Below the pieces are notes generated by a model. That model saw nothing but the letters and a program-made list of their open reading frames with translations, made no database searches and was not told the origin of the DNA. A stretch of 64,000 bases of DNA, from NCBI GenBank assembly GCA_001941045.1, contig MSHD01000059.1, positions 10,433-74,432 of the forward strand, written 5' to 3'. Positions 32,438 through 41,102 of the stretch are shown here, one piece after another. This DNA comes from Lachnospiraceae bacterium Zagget2. Its GTDB lineage: Bacteria > Bacillota > Clostridia > Lachnospirales > Lachnospiraceae. Positions within the stretch are counted from its first letter, which is position 1, and every line of letters begins with the position of its first letter. A program made the translations under genes and the position numbers.

Positions 32438-33466
32438 ATGGGATTCATATTCAATAAAAAACTGCCGATTCCAAAGGAGATCAAGGCAATGTACCCGGTC
32501 TCCGCAAAGTGTGCGGCGATAAAAGAACAGCGTGATAAGGAGATTCGCGACGTGATCACCGGGGCGGATGACCGCTTTCTCATCATCATCGGTCCCTGTT
32601 CAGCGGATAATGAGACAGCAGTCATGGACTATCTGAACCGCCTGGTACCGGTGCAGGAAAAGATAAAGGACAAGTGCATCATTATTCCGCGTATCTACAC
32701 AAATAAGCCCCGCACGACCGGCGAGGGCTACAAGGGCATGCTCCACCAGGCTGACCCGGAGGCCGCCCCGGATCTGCTCGAAGGTCTCATTGCCATCCGG
32801 AAGCTGCACATCCGCAATATCGAAGAAACCGGGCTGACTGCATCGGACGAGATGCTTTACCCGGAGAACTGGTGGTATCTGGCCGATCTTCTGTCCTATG
32901 TCGCAATCGGCGCGCGCTCTGTGGAAGATCAGCATCACCGCATGACTGCCAGCAGCTTCGACGTACCTGCCGGCATGAAGAATCCAACCAGCGGTGACCT
33001 GACCGTCATGCTGAATTCTGTCCTGGCAGCACAGCACGCCCACTCCTTCATCTACCGCGGCTGGGATGTCAATACTCCCGGCAACCCGCTGGCGCACACA
33101 GTCCTGCGCGGCGCGACGAACAAGTCCGGAGTCTCACTGCCGAACTACCACTACGAGGACCTGTTAAACCTCTTCGAGCTGTACCAGCAGAAAAATCTGC
33201 AGAACCCGGCCTGCATCGTGGACGTAAATCACTCAAACTCAAACAAAAAATATCTCGAGCAGATCCGCATCTCCAAGGAGGTACTGCACAGTCGCCGCCA
33301 CAATCCGGATATCCACCGGCTCGTGAAAGGACTCATGATCGAGAGTTACATCGAGGACGGCAATCAGGGCGTTCACGACAAAGTCTATGGAAAATCCATC
33401 ACCGATCCCTGCCTCGGCTGGGAGAAGTCCGAGCGTCTCATGTATGAGATCGCGGAGGAGTGCTGA
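32438..33466 (+). CDS. aroF: 3-deoxy-7-phosphoheptulonate (DAHP) synthase, class I
   Basis: A 342-residue enzyme condensing PEP and erythrose 4-phosphate, first step of the shikimate pathway. Family features are IIGPCSADNETAVMDYLNRL, PRIYTNKPRTTGEGYKG (PEP binding), HRMTASSFDVPAGMKNPTSG and CIVDVNHSNSNKK, with C-terminal GLMIESYIEDGNQ. This is the AroF/G/H type, which in E. coli is feedback regulated by aromatic amino acids; the effector here is not known, so the symbol is generic. AAGGAG stands 8 bases before the ATG. The stop is 2 bases from the end of the convergent fusion gene, and no terminator separates them. Confidence 0.95.
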   Translation: MGFIFNKKLPIPKEIKAMYPVSAKCAAIKEQRDKEIRDVITGADDRFLIIIGPCSADNETAVMDYLNRLVPVQEKIKDKCIIIPRIYTNKPRTTGEGYKGMLHQADPEAAPDLLEGLIAIRKLHIRNIEETGLTASDEMLYPENWWYLADLLSYVAIGARSVEDQHHRMTASSFDVPAGMKNPTSGDLTVMLNSVLAAQHAHSFIYRGWDVNTPGNPLAHTVLRGATNKSGVSLPNYHYEDLLNLFELYQQKNLQNPACIVDVNHSNSNKKYLEQIRISKEVLHSRRHNPDIHRLVKGLMIESYIEDGNQGVHDKVYGKSITDPCLGWEKSERLMYEIAEEC

Positions 33467-33468
33467 GC

Positions 33469-36400
33469 TTACCTCACATACTTCTGAATGAAATCCAGAA
33501 TGATCTTCCGCGTCTCCTCGTAGCCGCTGCCCGTCTCGAAACGCCGTTCCGGATGCCACTGCAGCGCGAGCACCTTCATCTCATCCGAACCGAAGGCCTC
33601 GACGACATGATTTTCACGGTCGACCGCGAGCGGCTCGAAACAGGGCGCAAGCCCGTCTTCATAGATGCAGTCGGAGTGATAATTGTTTACCCAGATGCTC
33701 CGCTGTTCCTTCACAAGCCAGACCTCATGATCGACGCCGCGTGTGCGGCGAACCTCGAGCTTCGGATGGTACCAGAGCTTTCCGCCGAACATCACATTCA
33801 TATACTGCATCCCGCGGCAGGTCGCTATGATCGGAATCCCATGCGCCAGGCAGTAATGAATGACCTGTTCCTCCATATGATCCCGGTGCGGCTGCAGTTC
33901 ATCCTCATGCGGCCTGTCGTAAAATGCAGGAGGCAGCGAGCCGCCCCCGACCACGATCAGGAGGTCCCTCTTCTTATTAAACACCATCTCCACATTTTTT
34001 GTAAAATTGGATATCGCCTTCGGGATAAAGCCGAGCAGCTCATAGAAACGCACATAGCCCGATTCCAGGATATCCACCGGATCGCCATATTGATTGACCC
34101 CCTCGCGCTGCGTGATCAGCGCGCTCAAGTTCCGGTACTGCAGACCCGCCTCGATCTTCCCCGCGCGGCAGTCCATAACAAGATAAGACAGCGAAGATAC
34201 ATAATTATAGATCTTCTCTCCGCAGCCGATCGCAGCCGGAATCTCGAACTCCGCACAGCGGATTGCCATGTGTGAGGCAGCGCCGCCGAAGCGGGTGATA
34301 AATCCCTTGATTCCCTTTGCAAACACCCATTCATAGCCCGGATCTGCCTTCGGCACGACCACAATCTTGTCCCGGATATCCGCGCCCGGCTCCTCGTCCA
34401 GCAACACGACCTCTCCCTCGACACGCTTCGTCGTGATGAAATTGGGTCTTGCCTCATATACCTCGACCACATCGAGACTGCTCCTGTCCAGAATCACCTC
34501 CGGCAGGAAAAGTTCCTGATATTCCTGATATTCCAGACGGCGCTGCTCAATACGCATTTCCAGCCGGTCTTTCAGCTCATCCACTGTCATGTACTGCGGC
34601 AGCTTAAAGTCCTCGATTTCCAGCCACGAAAGATCATTTCTTGTGATTTCCAGAATCGTACCGCTGCGAATCAGGAGTTCGAGGATCAGACTCAGTGACT
34701 TTGTGAATTCAAATTTGAAATATTCGCGCTGTTTGATCGCCTGGTAAATAAAATAGACCAGTTCCTCGACGCTGACCGACAGCCCCGTCTCGCGCAGCGC
34801 CTGTTCAAGGCGCGCGGCGTCGAGGCGTTTTCTCCCGACCTCCGGCCGCACGGTCCGCGACTGCCCCGGCCGGAAATTCATCTGATCATAGCGCTCGGTT
34901 CGGATATCATAAGTGCCCACACGCAGATGTCCATATTTCCGATTGAACTCCGCACGACTGATCTCATCCATGGAAAATGCACGGAAATCCTCCTCAAACT
35001 CCGTGGAGACCGTCGTGATCGACTGCATGAACGCGTCGATATCCTCTCCTGTGAACCAGCTCTCCCCCTCCTGCCCTGCCGGACCGCACTCCGTCAGGCT
35101 GCGCAGGAAAGCACGCGCCATGAACGCCATACGGGCCTGCCTCGCAAACTGCGGCGTTCCGTAGTGCTGCAGGCTGGCGCGCAGAGACTGTACCGCCGCC
35201 AGAATCCTGTGCAACGAGGCGTTCGGATTATGAAGAAGCTGCTCCTCATTCACGCGCACCTCCTCCAGCCTTTTCAGGCTCTCTCTGTCAGCTGTAAGGA
35301 TCTCATCAAAGTGCAGAATCGCCTGCTCGGTCACTTCCTTCAGACTGTCAAGGAGCTGCTGCCTCTCATCCTCCTGAAAACCATGCTCCAGCAAACGCTT
35401 CGTCTTCTCACGCGTGCTGAAATCATAGCTGGTAAAGACGATCTCGAATTCGATCTTGTCATGCGCTGTGAGGTTATGACGCAGCGCGTCCTGATAGTAG
35501 GCAACCAGCTTAAGCGAAAGCTCCTCACTGAGCGATTGCGGAATCAGCGAGTAGAATGCATACTCCAGACAAATATAAGGCTTATTTCCTATCCGATGCA
35601 TCAGATCCTGCTGCAGCCTGCGATATCCCAGCCCCTCGATTCCCTGATTCCATGCGCGATGCGTGATAATCGCGCGGTACAACGAATAATCCAGCGGACG
35701 CGGATTATTTCCGATGATCTCTGAAGGGTTCCAGAAGGCCATGTCCGACATCATCATCGGCTTTCCGGTGATCACATTTTTATGATTTTCATACATCCTG
35801 CCGGCATTTTCCAGCATATGATAGAATTTATGATCATCGTATGCATTCTCCTGCCGGTAGCTGGCCACAAGCGGACGCATCTGAAACAGAATCACCTTTC
35901 CATCGCGGTCAATCGCAAACTCGATGTCAAGCGCAAGCCCATCCATAATATGTTCAAGCTCCTGTACCGCATACAGAAGATCCTGCCAGGGCTGACGCAG
36001 ACGCTTCACGTCGGCATTCCTCACAACCTTCATCATGCGCCCCGCCGATCCGCTCGTCACACTGTCCGTCGAACCGGTCTCGTCGTAATTGATCAGATAA
36101 TAAGGCTTATTATTCTGAATATCTCTCGTGAATACGACGCCGCTGTAGACAACATGCTGTGCCTGACACTGGATCAGCACCTGTTCATTTTCCAGATGAC
36201 GGATATCACGCGCATAAGAAGCGATCACCGCGTCAACTGCCGCGATGATCTCCTCTTCACTGGATGAGTCTACGTCCAGAATACTCTTATAATGTCCTGC
36301 ATTCGAATGTCTGTAGGAATCCTCCTCCGAGGAAGAACTGCGAACCACGATCCGCCGCCCGCGGAACTGCGCCATGATCTCATGACAGACCGCGAGCTTA

Positions 36401-36516
36401 TCCTTCTGATAATCACGGTTCCATAGAATGTACATTTCTTCAATAGAAGATCGTTTGACCAGACTGCGCAGGGCAAAGAGCGTGCCTGCCTTTGTCGATA
36501 TCAGTTTGTGCTCCAT
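33469..36516 (-). CDS. Fusion of PEP-synthase/PPDK-like kinase with class I glutamine amidotransferase (putative glutamine kinase-hydrolase)
   Basis: A 1015-residue fusion. Residues about 1-230 are a PPDK/PEP-synthase ATP-grasp domain (VVRSSSSEEDSYRHSNAGHY; DIEFAIDRDGKVILFQMRPL). The middle (about 230-690) is helical and uncharacterised. Residues about 690-800 are the swivelling phosphohistidine domain, GGAASHMAIRCAEFEIPAAI, with catalytic His about 749. No PEP/pyruvate-binding TIM barrel follows; instead residues about 810-1015 are a peptidase C26-type amidotransferase with Cys about 900 (ATCRGMQYM) and HPE about 988-990. In Campylobacter jejuni the separate proteins Cj1418 (ATP-dependent L-glutamine kinase) and Cj1417 (gamma-glutamyl-CDP-amidate hydrolase) have these two architectures and make CDP-phosphoramidate for capsule. 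A similar role here is inference; a cytidylyltransferase partner is not in the window. The start at 36516 has AGGAG 7 bases upstream. It follows xerD by 19 bases. Confidence 0.8.
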   Translation of the reverse strand: MEHKLISTKAGTLFALRSLVKRSSIEEMYILWNRDYQKDKLAVCHEIMAQFRGRRIVVRSSSSEEDSYRHSNAGHYKSILDVDSSSEEEIIAAVDAVIASYARDIRHLENEQVLIQCQAQHVVYSGVVFTRDIQNNKPYYLINYDETGSTDSVTSGSAGRMMKVVRNADVKRLRQPWQDLLYAVQELEHIMDGLALDIEFAIDRDGKVILFQMRPLVASYRQENAYDDHKFYHMLENAGRMYENHKNVITGKPMMMSDMAFWNPSEIIGNNPRPLDYSLYRAIITHRAWNQGIEGLGYRRLQQDLMHRIGNKPYICLEYAFYSLIPQSLSEELSLKLVAYYQDALRHNLTAHDKIEFEIVFTSYDFSTREKTKRLLEHGFQEDERQQLLDSLKEVTEQAILHFDEILTADRESLKRLEEVRVNEEQLLHNPNASLHRILAAVQSLRASLQHYGTPQFARQARMAFMARAFLRSLTECGPAGQEGESWFTGEDIDAFMQSITTVSTEFEEDFRAFSMDEISRAEFNRKYGHLRVGTYDIRTERYDQMNFRPGQSRTVRPEVGRKRLDAARLEQALRETGLSVSVEELVYFIYQAIKQREYFKFEFTKSLSLILELLIRSGTILEITRNDLSWLEIEDFKLPQYMTVDELKDRLEMRIEQRRLEYQEYQELFLPEVILDRSSLDVVEVYEARPNFITTKRVEGEVVLLDEEPGADIRDKIVVVPKADPGYEWVFAKGIKGFITRFGGAASHMAIRCAEFEIPAAIGCGEKIYNYVSSLSYLVMDCRAGKIEAGLQYRNLSALITQREGVNQYGDPVDILESGYVRFYELLGFIPKAISNFTKNVEMVFNKKRDLLIVVGGGSLPPAFYDRPHEDELQPHRDHMEEQVIHYCLAHGIPIIATCRGMQYMNVMFGGKLWYHPKLEVRRTRGVDHEVWLVKEQRSIWVNNYHSDCIYEDGLAPCFEPLAVDRENHVVEAFGSDEMKVLALQWHPERRFETGSGYEETRKIILDFIQKYVR

Positions 36517-36535
36517 CAGCCGCTCCTTTTTTACG

Positions 36536-37417
36536 TCATGCACGCGGATGCGTCTTGCTGTACTCCGTTTTCATACCGGTCTGAAACCCTGCATAGATCT
36601 GGGTTGCCGCAATGTCCGTGTGCCCCAGCATCTCCTGAATGACCGGAAGGCCGGCTCCTCTTGCCGCCATATGGGCCGCGCAGGAGTGGCGGAACATCCG
36701 CGGCGTAATATCTTTATCGATACCTGCCTTTGCTACATAGCCTTTCAACAACTTCCAGAATCCCTGCCTGCTCATCGGAGTCCCCGAACAATTCAGAAAC
36801 AAAATCGTCTGAGAACCATTTTTCAAAAAAGTATCGCGAGCCATGGTGAGATAATCCTGTATAGCCTTTGCCGCCGTCTCCCCGAACGGGATCATGCGCT
36901 CTTTCTCCGCGTCCCGGCAGATTAACCAGCCAAATCGAAGACTTACGTCCTCCACCCGGAGTGTAATCAGCTCGCTGACCCGCATTCCCGTCGCGTAGAG
37001 CAGCTCCAGCATCGCCCGGTCCCGCAGCTCCTTGGGTCTGTTTGACGAAGGCTGCGCGAGCAGGCACTCCATCTCCTGCTCTGTGAGAATCTCCGGCGCA
37101 TGCTTTTCCACTTTCGGCGGCTTCAGAAAGAACGCCGGATCCTCTGTAATCGCATGCTCACGCAGAAGATACTCAAAAAAAGCCTTGATCGATGCTACAT
37201 ATCTGGATATTGTCGCCGCCGACATACCTGCCTTCTCCATGTCCAGCACATAAGAACCAAGCATTGTCGCACCGACATCCGACACACTGTCAATACCCTG
37301 TCCCTCCAGACAGGCAGCCATCTTCAGCAGATCTCCCCGGTAAGACATCACCGTATTGTGCGAAAGCCGCTTCACCGCCTCCAGATACTCTGTGAACTCC
37401 CGTATTTCCTTCTCCAT
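36536..37417 (-). CDS. xerD: Tyrosine recombinase XerD-like
   Basis: A 293-residue tyrosine recombinase. An N-terminal SAM-like core-binding domain (VKRLSHNTVMSYRGDLLKMA) precedes the catalytic domain with the first Arg in ATGMRVSELI, RMFRHSCAAHMAARG, LGHTDIAATQIY and the nucleophile Tyr about 275. Length and lack of extra domains fit XerC/XerD, which resolve chromosome dimers at dif, rather than a phage integrase. spoIIM lies next to it, as in Bacillus where the two are near. Start MEKEIREF (37417). A promoter is read just upstream, and the kinase-amidotransferase fusion is downstream in the same transcript. Confidence 0.85.
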   Translation of the reverse strand: MEKEIREFTEYLEAVKRLSHNTVMSYRGDLLKMAACLEGQGIDSVSDVGATMLGSYVLDMEKAGMSAATISRYVASIKAFFEYLLREHAITEDPAFFLKPPKVEKHAPEILTEQEMECLLAQPSSNRPKELRDRAMLELLYATGMRVSELITLRVEDVSLRFGWLICRDAEKERMIPFGETAAKAIQDYLTMARDTFLKNGSQTILFLNCSGTPMSRQGFWKLLKGYVAKAGIDKDITPRMFRHSCAAHMAARGAGLPVIQEMLGHTDIAATQIYAGFQTGMKTEYSKTHPRA

Positions 37418-37463
37418 AATAATCCCCCATAAAAACTGCTGCGCAGTCTTCATATATAAATAA

Positions 37464-37492
37464 AGTATAGCGAAGAATCCGCGGGATTTCAA
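37464..37492 (-). promoter_or_regulatory. Promoter of the xerD-fusion transcript
   Basis: TTGAAA (37487-37492), 17-base spacer, TATACT (37464-37469) on the minus strand; the -35 overlaps the last codon of spoIIM. Confidence 0.6.
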
Positions 37493-38028
37493 TATATTTT
37501 TATTCCCAAAAGCTGCTGCAGCAATGAGGGATTCACATAAACTTCCGTCAGAATTCCAAAAAACAGAAAGAGCGCGCCTGCCAGCGATAAAAACAGATAC
37601 TTTCTCCGGTTGCTGCCGCCGCGGCACACCCACAGGGAAACCCATCCAAACGCCGGAATATAAAAGAAGATCTGCGGCACTAAACCTGCGACGCAGATCA
37701 GAATTCCCTTCAGGCCAAGGCGCAGAACAGAGATACTTAAGGTATTTCCCCAGCATACACCAACACAAAATAAGAATATCCCGATTGCAGCCGGAGCCCC
37801 TGACAAGCCGCCCAGGCAGAGCAACAACAAGTACTGTCCCGCGCGGAAACGTCCAATATATCCCAGAAGTCTCCCGGTATCAATTTGAAGCGTCGCATAC
37901 TGGTTCAGAACGTATTCACTGAAAACTTCGGAAAAGCGGGCATCACTTTGCATCTGCACCAGAGCGATACCTGCAAGCAGTCCTGAAAACAGCAGCAACA
38001 GACAGCGATTACTCCCCGACTTGCGCAT
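37489..38028 (-). CDS. spoIIM: Stage II sporulation protein M-like membrane protein
   Basis: A 179-residue SpoIIM/DUF95-family protein with five hydrophobic helices and the conserved segment LRLGLKGILICVAGLVPQIF. SpoIIM acts with SpoIID and SpoIIP in peptidoglycan remodelling during forespore engulfment, so the organism probably belongs to a spore-forming lineage. AGGAGG stands 9 bases before the ATG, and this site lies in the 3' arm of the proC terminator hairpin. The length is slightly below the 210 or so of B. subtilis SpoIIM. Confidence 0.8.
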   Translation of the reverse strand: MRKSGSNRCLLLLFSGLLAGIALVQMQSDARFSEVFSEYVLNQYATLQIDTGRLLGYIGRFRAGQYLLLLCLGGLSGAPAAIGIFLFCVGVCWGNTLSISVLRLGLKGILICVAGLVPQIFFYIPAFGWVSLWVCRGGSNRRKYLFLSLAGALFLFFGILTEVYVNPSLLQQLLGIKIY

Positions 38029-38030
38029 GA

Positions 38031-38066
38031 AAAAACACCTCCTCGTCCAGTATATGGACGAGGAGG
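38031..38066 (-). terminator. Terminator of proC whose 3' arm contains the spoIIM Shine-Dalgarno
   Basis: CCTCCTCGTCC (38038-38048) and GGACGAGGAGG (38056-38066) form a perfect 11-base stem with loop of 7; on the minus strand TGTTTTTTC follows and then the spoIIM ATG. The AGGAGG of spoIIM is inside the stem. Confidence 0.75.
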
Positions 38067-38074
38067 CGTATCGA

Positions 38075-38869
38075 TTACACTTCCGTACATTTTTTATAGA
38101 CAGCTTCCGAGGCCTTCATAACCGCATTGCGGAAACCGCATTCTTCCAGCGCCGCGACGCCGGCAATCGTTGTCCCGCCCGGACTGCAGACATTATCCTT
38201 GAGCACCCCCGGATGATCGCCGCTCTCCAGCACCATCGCGGCCGAACCCTTTACCGCCTGCGCCGCAAACACATAGGCCTGTTTCCTTGGCATTCCGCAG
38301 CGCACGGCACTGTCCGCAAGCGCCTCAATAAAGATATACACAAAAGCGGGGGAACTTCCGCTTGCACAGACGACCGCATCCATCAGACGTTCTTCGATAA
38401 ATTCTGCATTTCCACAGGAGGTAAAGATCTGTGTCAGCATATCCAGCTCCTCCGCAGTCAGCTCCTCTTTCCTGCAGCTGATCCCTGTCATCCCTTCCCC
38501 GATCATCGCAGGTGTGTTCGGCATCGCACGCACGATCCGCTTGTCGCTGCCCAGATTCTGTTTCAGCTGTTCAATCGTCCTGCCGGGCGCCAGGGAAATG
38601 ATCACGTGCTCCGGCGTCAGCATATAGCGGATGCCCTTCAGCACCTCGTCATAAAACTGCGGCTTGATCGCCAGTATCAGATATTTGCAGCGATTTGCAC
38701 ATTCTGCATTGGAATCCGCGTAGACGACCCCCGTCTCCTCATGAACCCGCTGCTTCGTCTCGTCTGTTCTGGCCGAGAAGACAAAATCTGTCTTTGGAAA
38801 TTTTTTCAGAGCTCCCTTCAAAATAGCCCTTCCCATGTTTCCCATTCCGATAAAACCGATTTTTTCCAT
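38075..38869 (-). CDS. proC: Pyrroline-5-carboxylate reductase
   Basis: A 264-residue enzyme reducing pyrroline-5-carboxylate to proline with NAD(P)H, the last step of proline synthesis. The Rossmann start IGFIGMGNMGRAILKG (4-19), RAMPNTPAMIGEGMTGI, the signature SGSSPAFVYIFIEALADSAV and CSPGGTTIAGVAALE are all present. Length is typical. It sits between the ribonuclease Y gene and spoIIM, each separated by a terminator. Confidence 0.96.
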   Translation of the reverse strand: MEKIGFIGMGNMGRAILKGALKKFPKTDFVFSARTDETKQRVHEETGVVYADSNAECANRCKYLILAIKPQFYDEVLKGIRYMLTPEHVIISLAPGRTIEQLKQNLGSDKRIVRAMPNTPAMIGEGMTGISCRKEELTAEELDMLTQIFTSCGNAEFIEERLMDAVVCASGSSPAFVYIFIEALADSAVRCGMPRKQAYVFAAQAVKGSAAMVLESGDHPGVLKDNVCSPGGTTIAGVAALEECGFRNAVMKASEAVYKKCTEV

Positions 38870-38901
38870 TCTTTTGTAATCCTTTCATCATCGTACTGTT
38901 A

Positions 38902-38951
38902 CAAAATAAAAGCCCGGAAATCAATGAATTTTCATAGATTTTCAGGCTTTT
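38902..38951 (-). terminator. Terminator of the ribonuclease Y gene
   Basis: AAAAGCC (38908-38914) pairs with GGCTTTT (38945-38951), with an inner AAATC/GATTT stem; on the minus strand TTTTATTTTG follows. Confidence 0.7.
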
Positions 38952-38966
38952 ATATTCTACGCAATT

Positions 38967-40514
38967 TTATTTCGCATAATCGGTCACTCTGCTTTCGCGA
39001 ATGACATTGACCTTAATCTGACCAGGATATTCAAGGCTTGCCTCGATCTGCTTGGCAATATCACGCGCCATCAGCACCATCGATGCCTCATCTACCTGAT
39101 CCGGAACTACCATAACCCGAATCTCTCTTCCTTCCTGAATAGCAAAAGACTTCTCCACTCCCTTATAGGAGTTCGCAATATCTTCCAGTTGTTTTAATCT
39201 GTTTGTATAAGTCTCCAGTGTCTCTCTTCTCGCACCCGGTCTCGCTGCGGAGATCGTATCTGCTGCCTGTACAATGCAGGCAATCAGAGAAGTAGGCTCT
39301 ACATCACCATGATGTGATTCAACTGCGTTGATCACTGTAGCTGATTCCTTATACTTTCTGCACAGGTCCACACCAATCTGAATGTGAGACCCTTCCATCT
39401 CATGATCGATAGACTTACCAATATCATGTAAAAGTCCGGCACGCTTCGCCAGACGCACATCAACGCCGATCTCCCCTGCCAGGAGTCCGGACAGCTGCGC
39501 CACTTCGATAGAATGCTTCAAAGCATTCTGTCCATAACTGCTGCGGAACTTCAGACGTCCAATCAGACGCACCAGCTCCGGATGGATGCCGTGAACGCCG
39601 ACTTCCAGAGTCGCAGCCTCTCCTTCTTCGCGGATCTTCGTATCCACTTCCTTCTGCGCTTTTTCCACCATCTCCTCGATTCTTGAGGGATGGATGCGGC
39701 CGTCGACTATCAGTTTCTCCAATGCGATGCGAGCAACCTCGCGTCGTATCGGATCAAATGAGGAGAGAACGACTGCTTCCGGCGTGTCGTCAATAATCAG
39801 CTCGACACCGGTCATCGTCTCAAGAGTGCGGATATTCCGTCCCTCTCGTCCGATGATCCGTCCTTTCATCTCATCACTCGGGAGCGGCACGACAGAGATC
39901 GTAGTCTCAGCCACATGGTCGGCTGCACATCTCTGAATCGCGGTGACGACATAATCCTTCGCCTTTTTATCCGCTTCTTCCTTTGCCCTGGTTTCCATTT
40001 CTTTCACCAGTTTGGCAGTTTCATGCTTTACATCGTCTTCAACTGTTTTTAAAAGATATTCTTTTGCTTGTTCGGAGGTAAGGCCAGAGATTCTTTCCAG
40101 TTCCTGTAAGCGTTTTGCGGACAACTGTTCCACTTCGGCGCGCCGCTTTGCCAGCTTTTCTTCCTGGGCATTGAATCTCGCTTCCCTGCGCTCGATCTGC
40201 TCGGTCTTCTTGTCCAGGGCTTCTTCCTTGGACAGAACACGGCGCTCGTAGCGCTGCAGTTCCGCTCTGCGCTCTTTGGTCTCTTTTTCCAGCTCGTTTC
40301 TGGTCTTCACAGACTCTTCCTTCACTTCCAGCAGGGATTCCCGTTTCTTCGTCTCCGCCGCCTTCAGTGCTTCATCTATGATTTCCCTCGCTCTGTCTTC
40401 CGCGTTCCCTATCTTGGCTTCCACTACTTTTTTGCGGTAAGTAAGTGCACAAGGCCAGGTAATCGCTGCTGTCAGAACGATCGCGACCACAACTGCTATC
40501 ATGATCGGACCCAT
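38967..40514 (-). CDS. rny: Ribonuclease Y
   Basis: A 515-residue membrane-anchored endoribonuclease that initiates mRNA decay in Firmicutes. In order: N-terminal TM helix (about 3-25), a long Glu/Lys/Arg-rich coiled coil (about 30-200), a KH domain ([20 protein letters not shown]), and an HD domain ([20 protein letters not shown] with the HD pair; later [11 protein letters not shown]) with a C-terminal domain. The start is at MGPIMIAV (40514), AGGAGG lying 11 bases upstream. A consensus-like promoter is found about 50 bases upstream. Confidence 0.96.
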   Translation of the reverse strand: MGPIMIAVVVAIVLTAAITWPCALTYRKKVVEAKIGNAEDRAREIIDEALKAAETKKRESLLEVKEESVKTRNELEKETKERRAELQRYERRVLSKEEALDKKTEQIERREARFNAQEEKLAKRRAEVEQLSAKRLQELERISGLTSEQAKEYLLKTVEDDVKHETAKLVKEMETRAKEEADKKAKDYVVTAIQRCAADHVAETTISVVPLPSDEMKGRIIGREGRNIRTLETMTGVELIIDDTPEAVVLSSFDPIRREVARIALEKLIVDGRIHPSRIEEMVEKAQKEVDTKIREEGEAATLEVGVHGIHPELVRLIGRLKFRSSYGQNALKHSIEVAQLSGLLAGEIGVDVRLAKRAGLLHDIGKSIDHEMEGSHIQIGVDLCRKYKESATVINAVESHHGDVEPTSLIACIVQAADTISAARPGARRETLETYTNRLKQLEDIANSYKGVEKSFAIQEGREIRVMVVPDQVDEASMVLMARDIAKQIEASLEYPGQIKVNVIRESRVTDYAK

Positions 40515-40565
40515 ATACAGGAGCACCTCCTTATTTAGTTTTCATTGTACATACACAACATATTG

Positions 40566-40594
40566 ATTTTAATCTAATTTTACAATTATGTCAA
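40566..40594 (-). promoter_or_regulatory. Promoter of rny
   Basis: TTGACA (40589-40594), 17-base spacer, TAAAAT (40566-40571) on the minus strand. Confidence 0.65.
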
Positions 40595-40634
40595 GTAGTG
40601 CGCCAGGAAAATTGTGCAGAATCCTGTTGATAAT

Positions 40635-41102
40635 TCAGGGATCCTCCTTCAGAACTGCCAGAATGTCGCCCATAGAAAATCCACGGCGGGCAAGCGCCGC
40701 AATCATTCTGCGGCGCTGCGCCTCATCCGCTTCGGCGTCGTGATATTGTTTTTTTTCGAGGAACCTGCGGATCAGGGGGCGTTCATCCTCCGGTCCGAGA
40801 TCCTCACAGACCTGTTCAATCAGCTCTCTCGAAACTCCTTTTTTAAACTGAAGCTCCTGCATAAGCTGACGGCGGCTTTTCTGATCACTGTGCCAGGTGA
40901 TATAACTGCGAACGTAACGCTCGTCGTCTATGTAACTATAGGACTTCACATAGTCGACTGCTTCCTCGACAATCTCTGTTTCAAAACCGGCGTCCGTAAG
41001 CTTTTCGCGAAGCTGCGCTTCCGTCCGGTCCATCCGTTCCAGAATGTGAAGTGCCTTCCGCTTCGCATCATGAAGCTGTACCTCCCGGGGCCGTTCCTGC
41101 AT
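40635..41102 (-). CDS. recX: Regulatory protein RecX
   Basis: A 155-residue helical modulator of RecA filaments. The three-helix repeats are visible: [40 protein letters not shown] with [19 protein letters not shown], and a third near the C-terminus ([20 protein letters not shown]). The start is uncertain. I choose the ATG at 41102 ([12 protein letters not shown] 6 bases upstream, 35-base overlap with recA); an in-frame ATG at 41168 (GGGAG 4 bases upstream) would give a 101-base overlap. Either way it is translationally coupled to recA. Confidence 0.85.
   Translation of the reverse strand: MQERPREVQLHDAKRKALHILERMDRTEAQLREKLTDAGFETEIVEEAVDYVKSYSYIDDERYVRSYITWHSDQKSRRQLMQELQFKKGVSRELIEQVCEDLGPEDERPLIRRFLEKKQYHDAEADEAQRRRMIAALARRGFSMGDILAVLKEDP

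Noticed and set aside
33469-36516. Annotation of the fusion as pyruvate phosphate dikinase or PEP synthase
   Set aside because: The C-terminal PEP/pyruvate barrel needed for that reaction is missing and replaced by an amidotransferase.
36536-37417. xerD-like gene as a phage or element integrase
   Set aside because: Its size and neighbours (spoIIM, proC) fit chromosomal XerD, and no attachment-site repeat, excisionase or cargo is seen.
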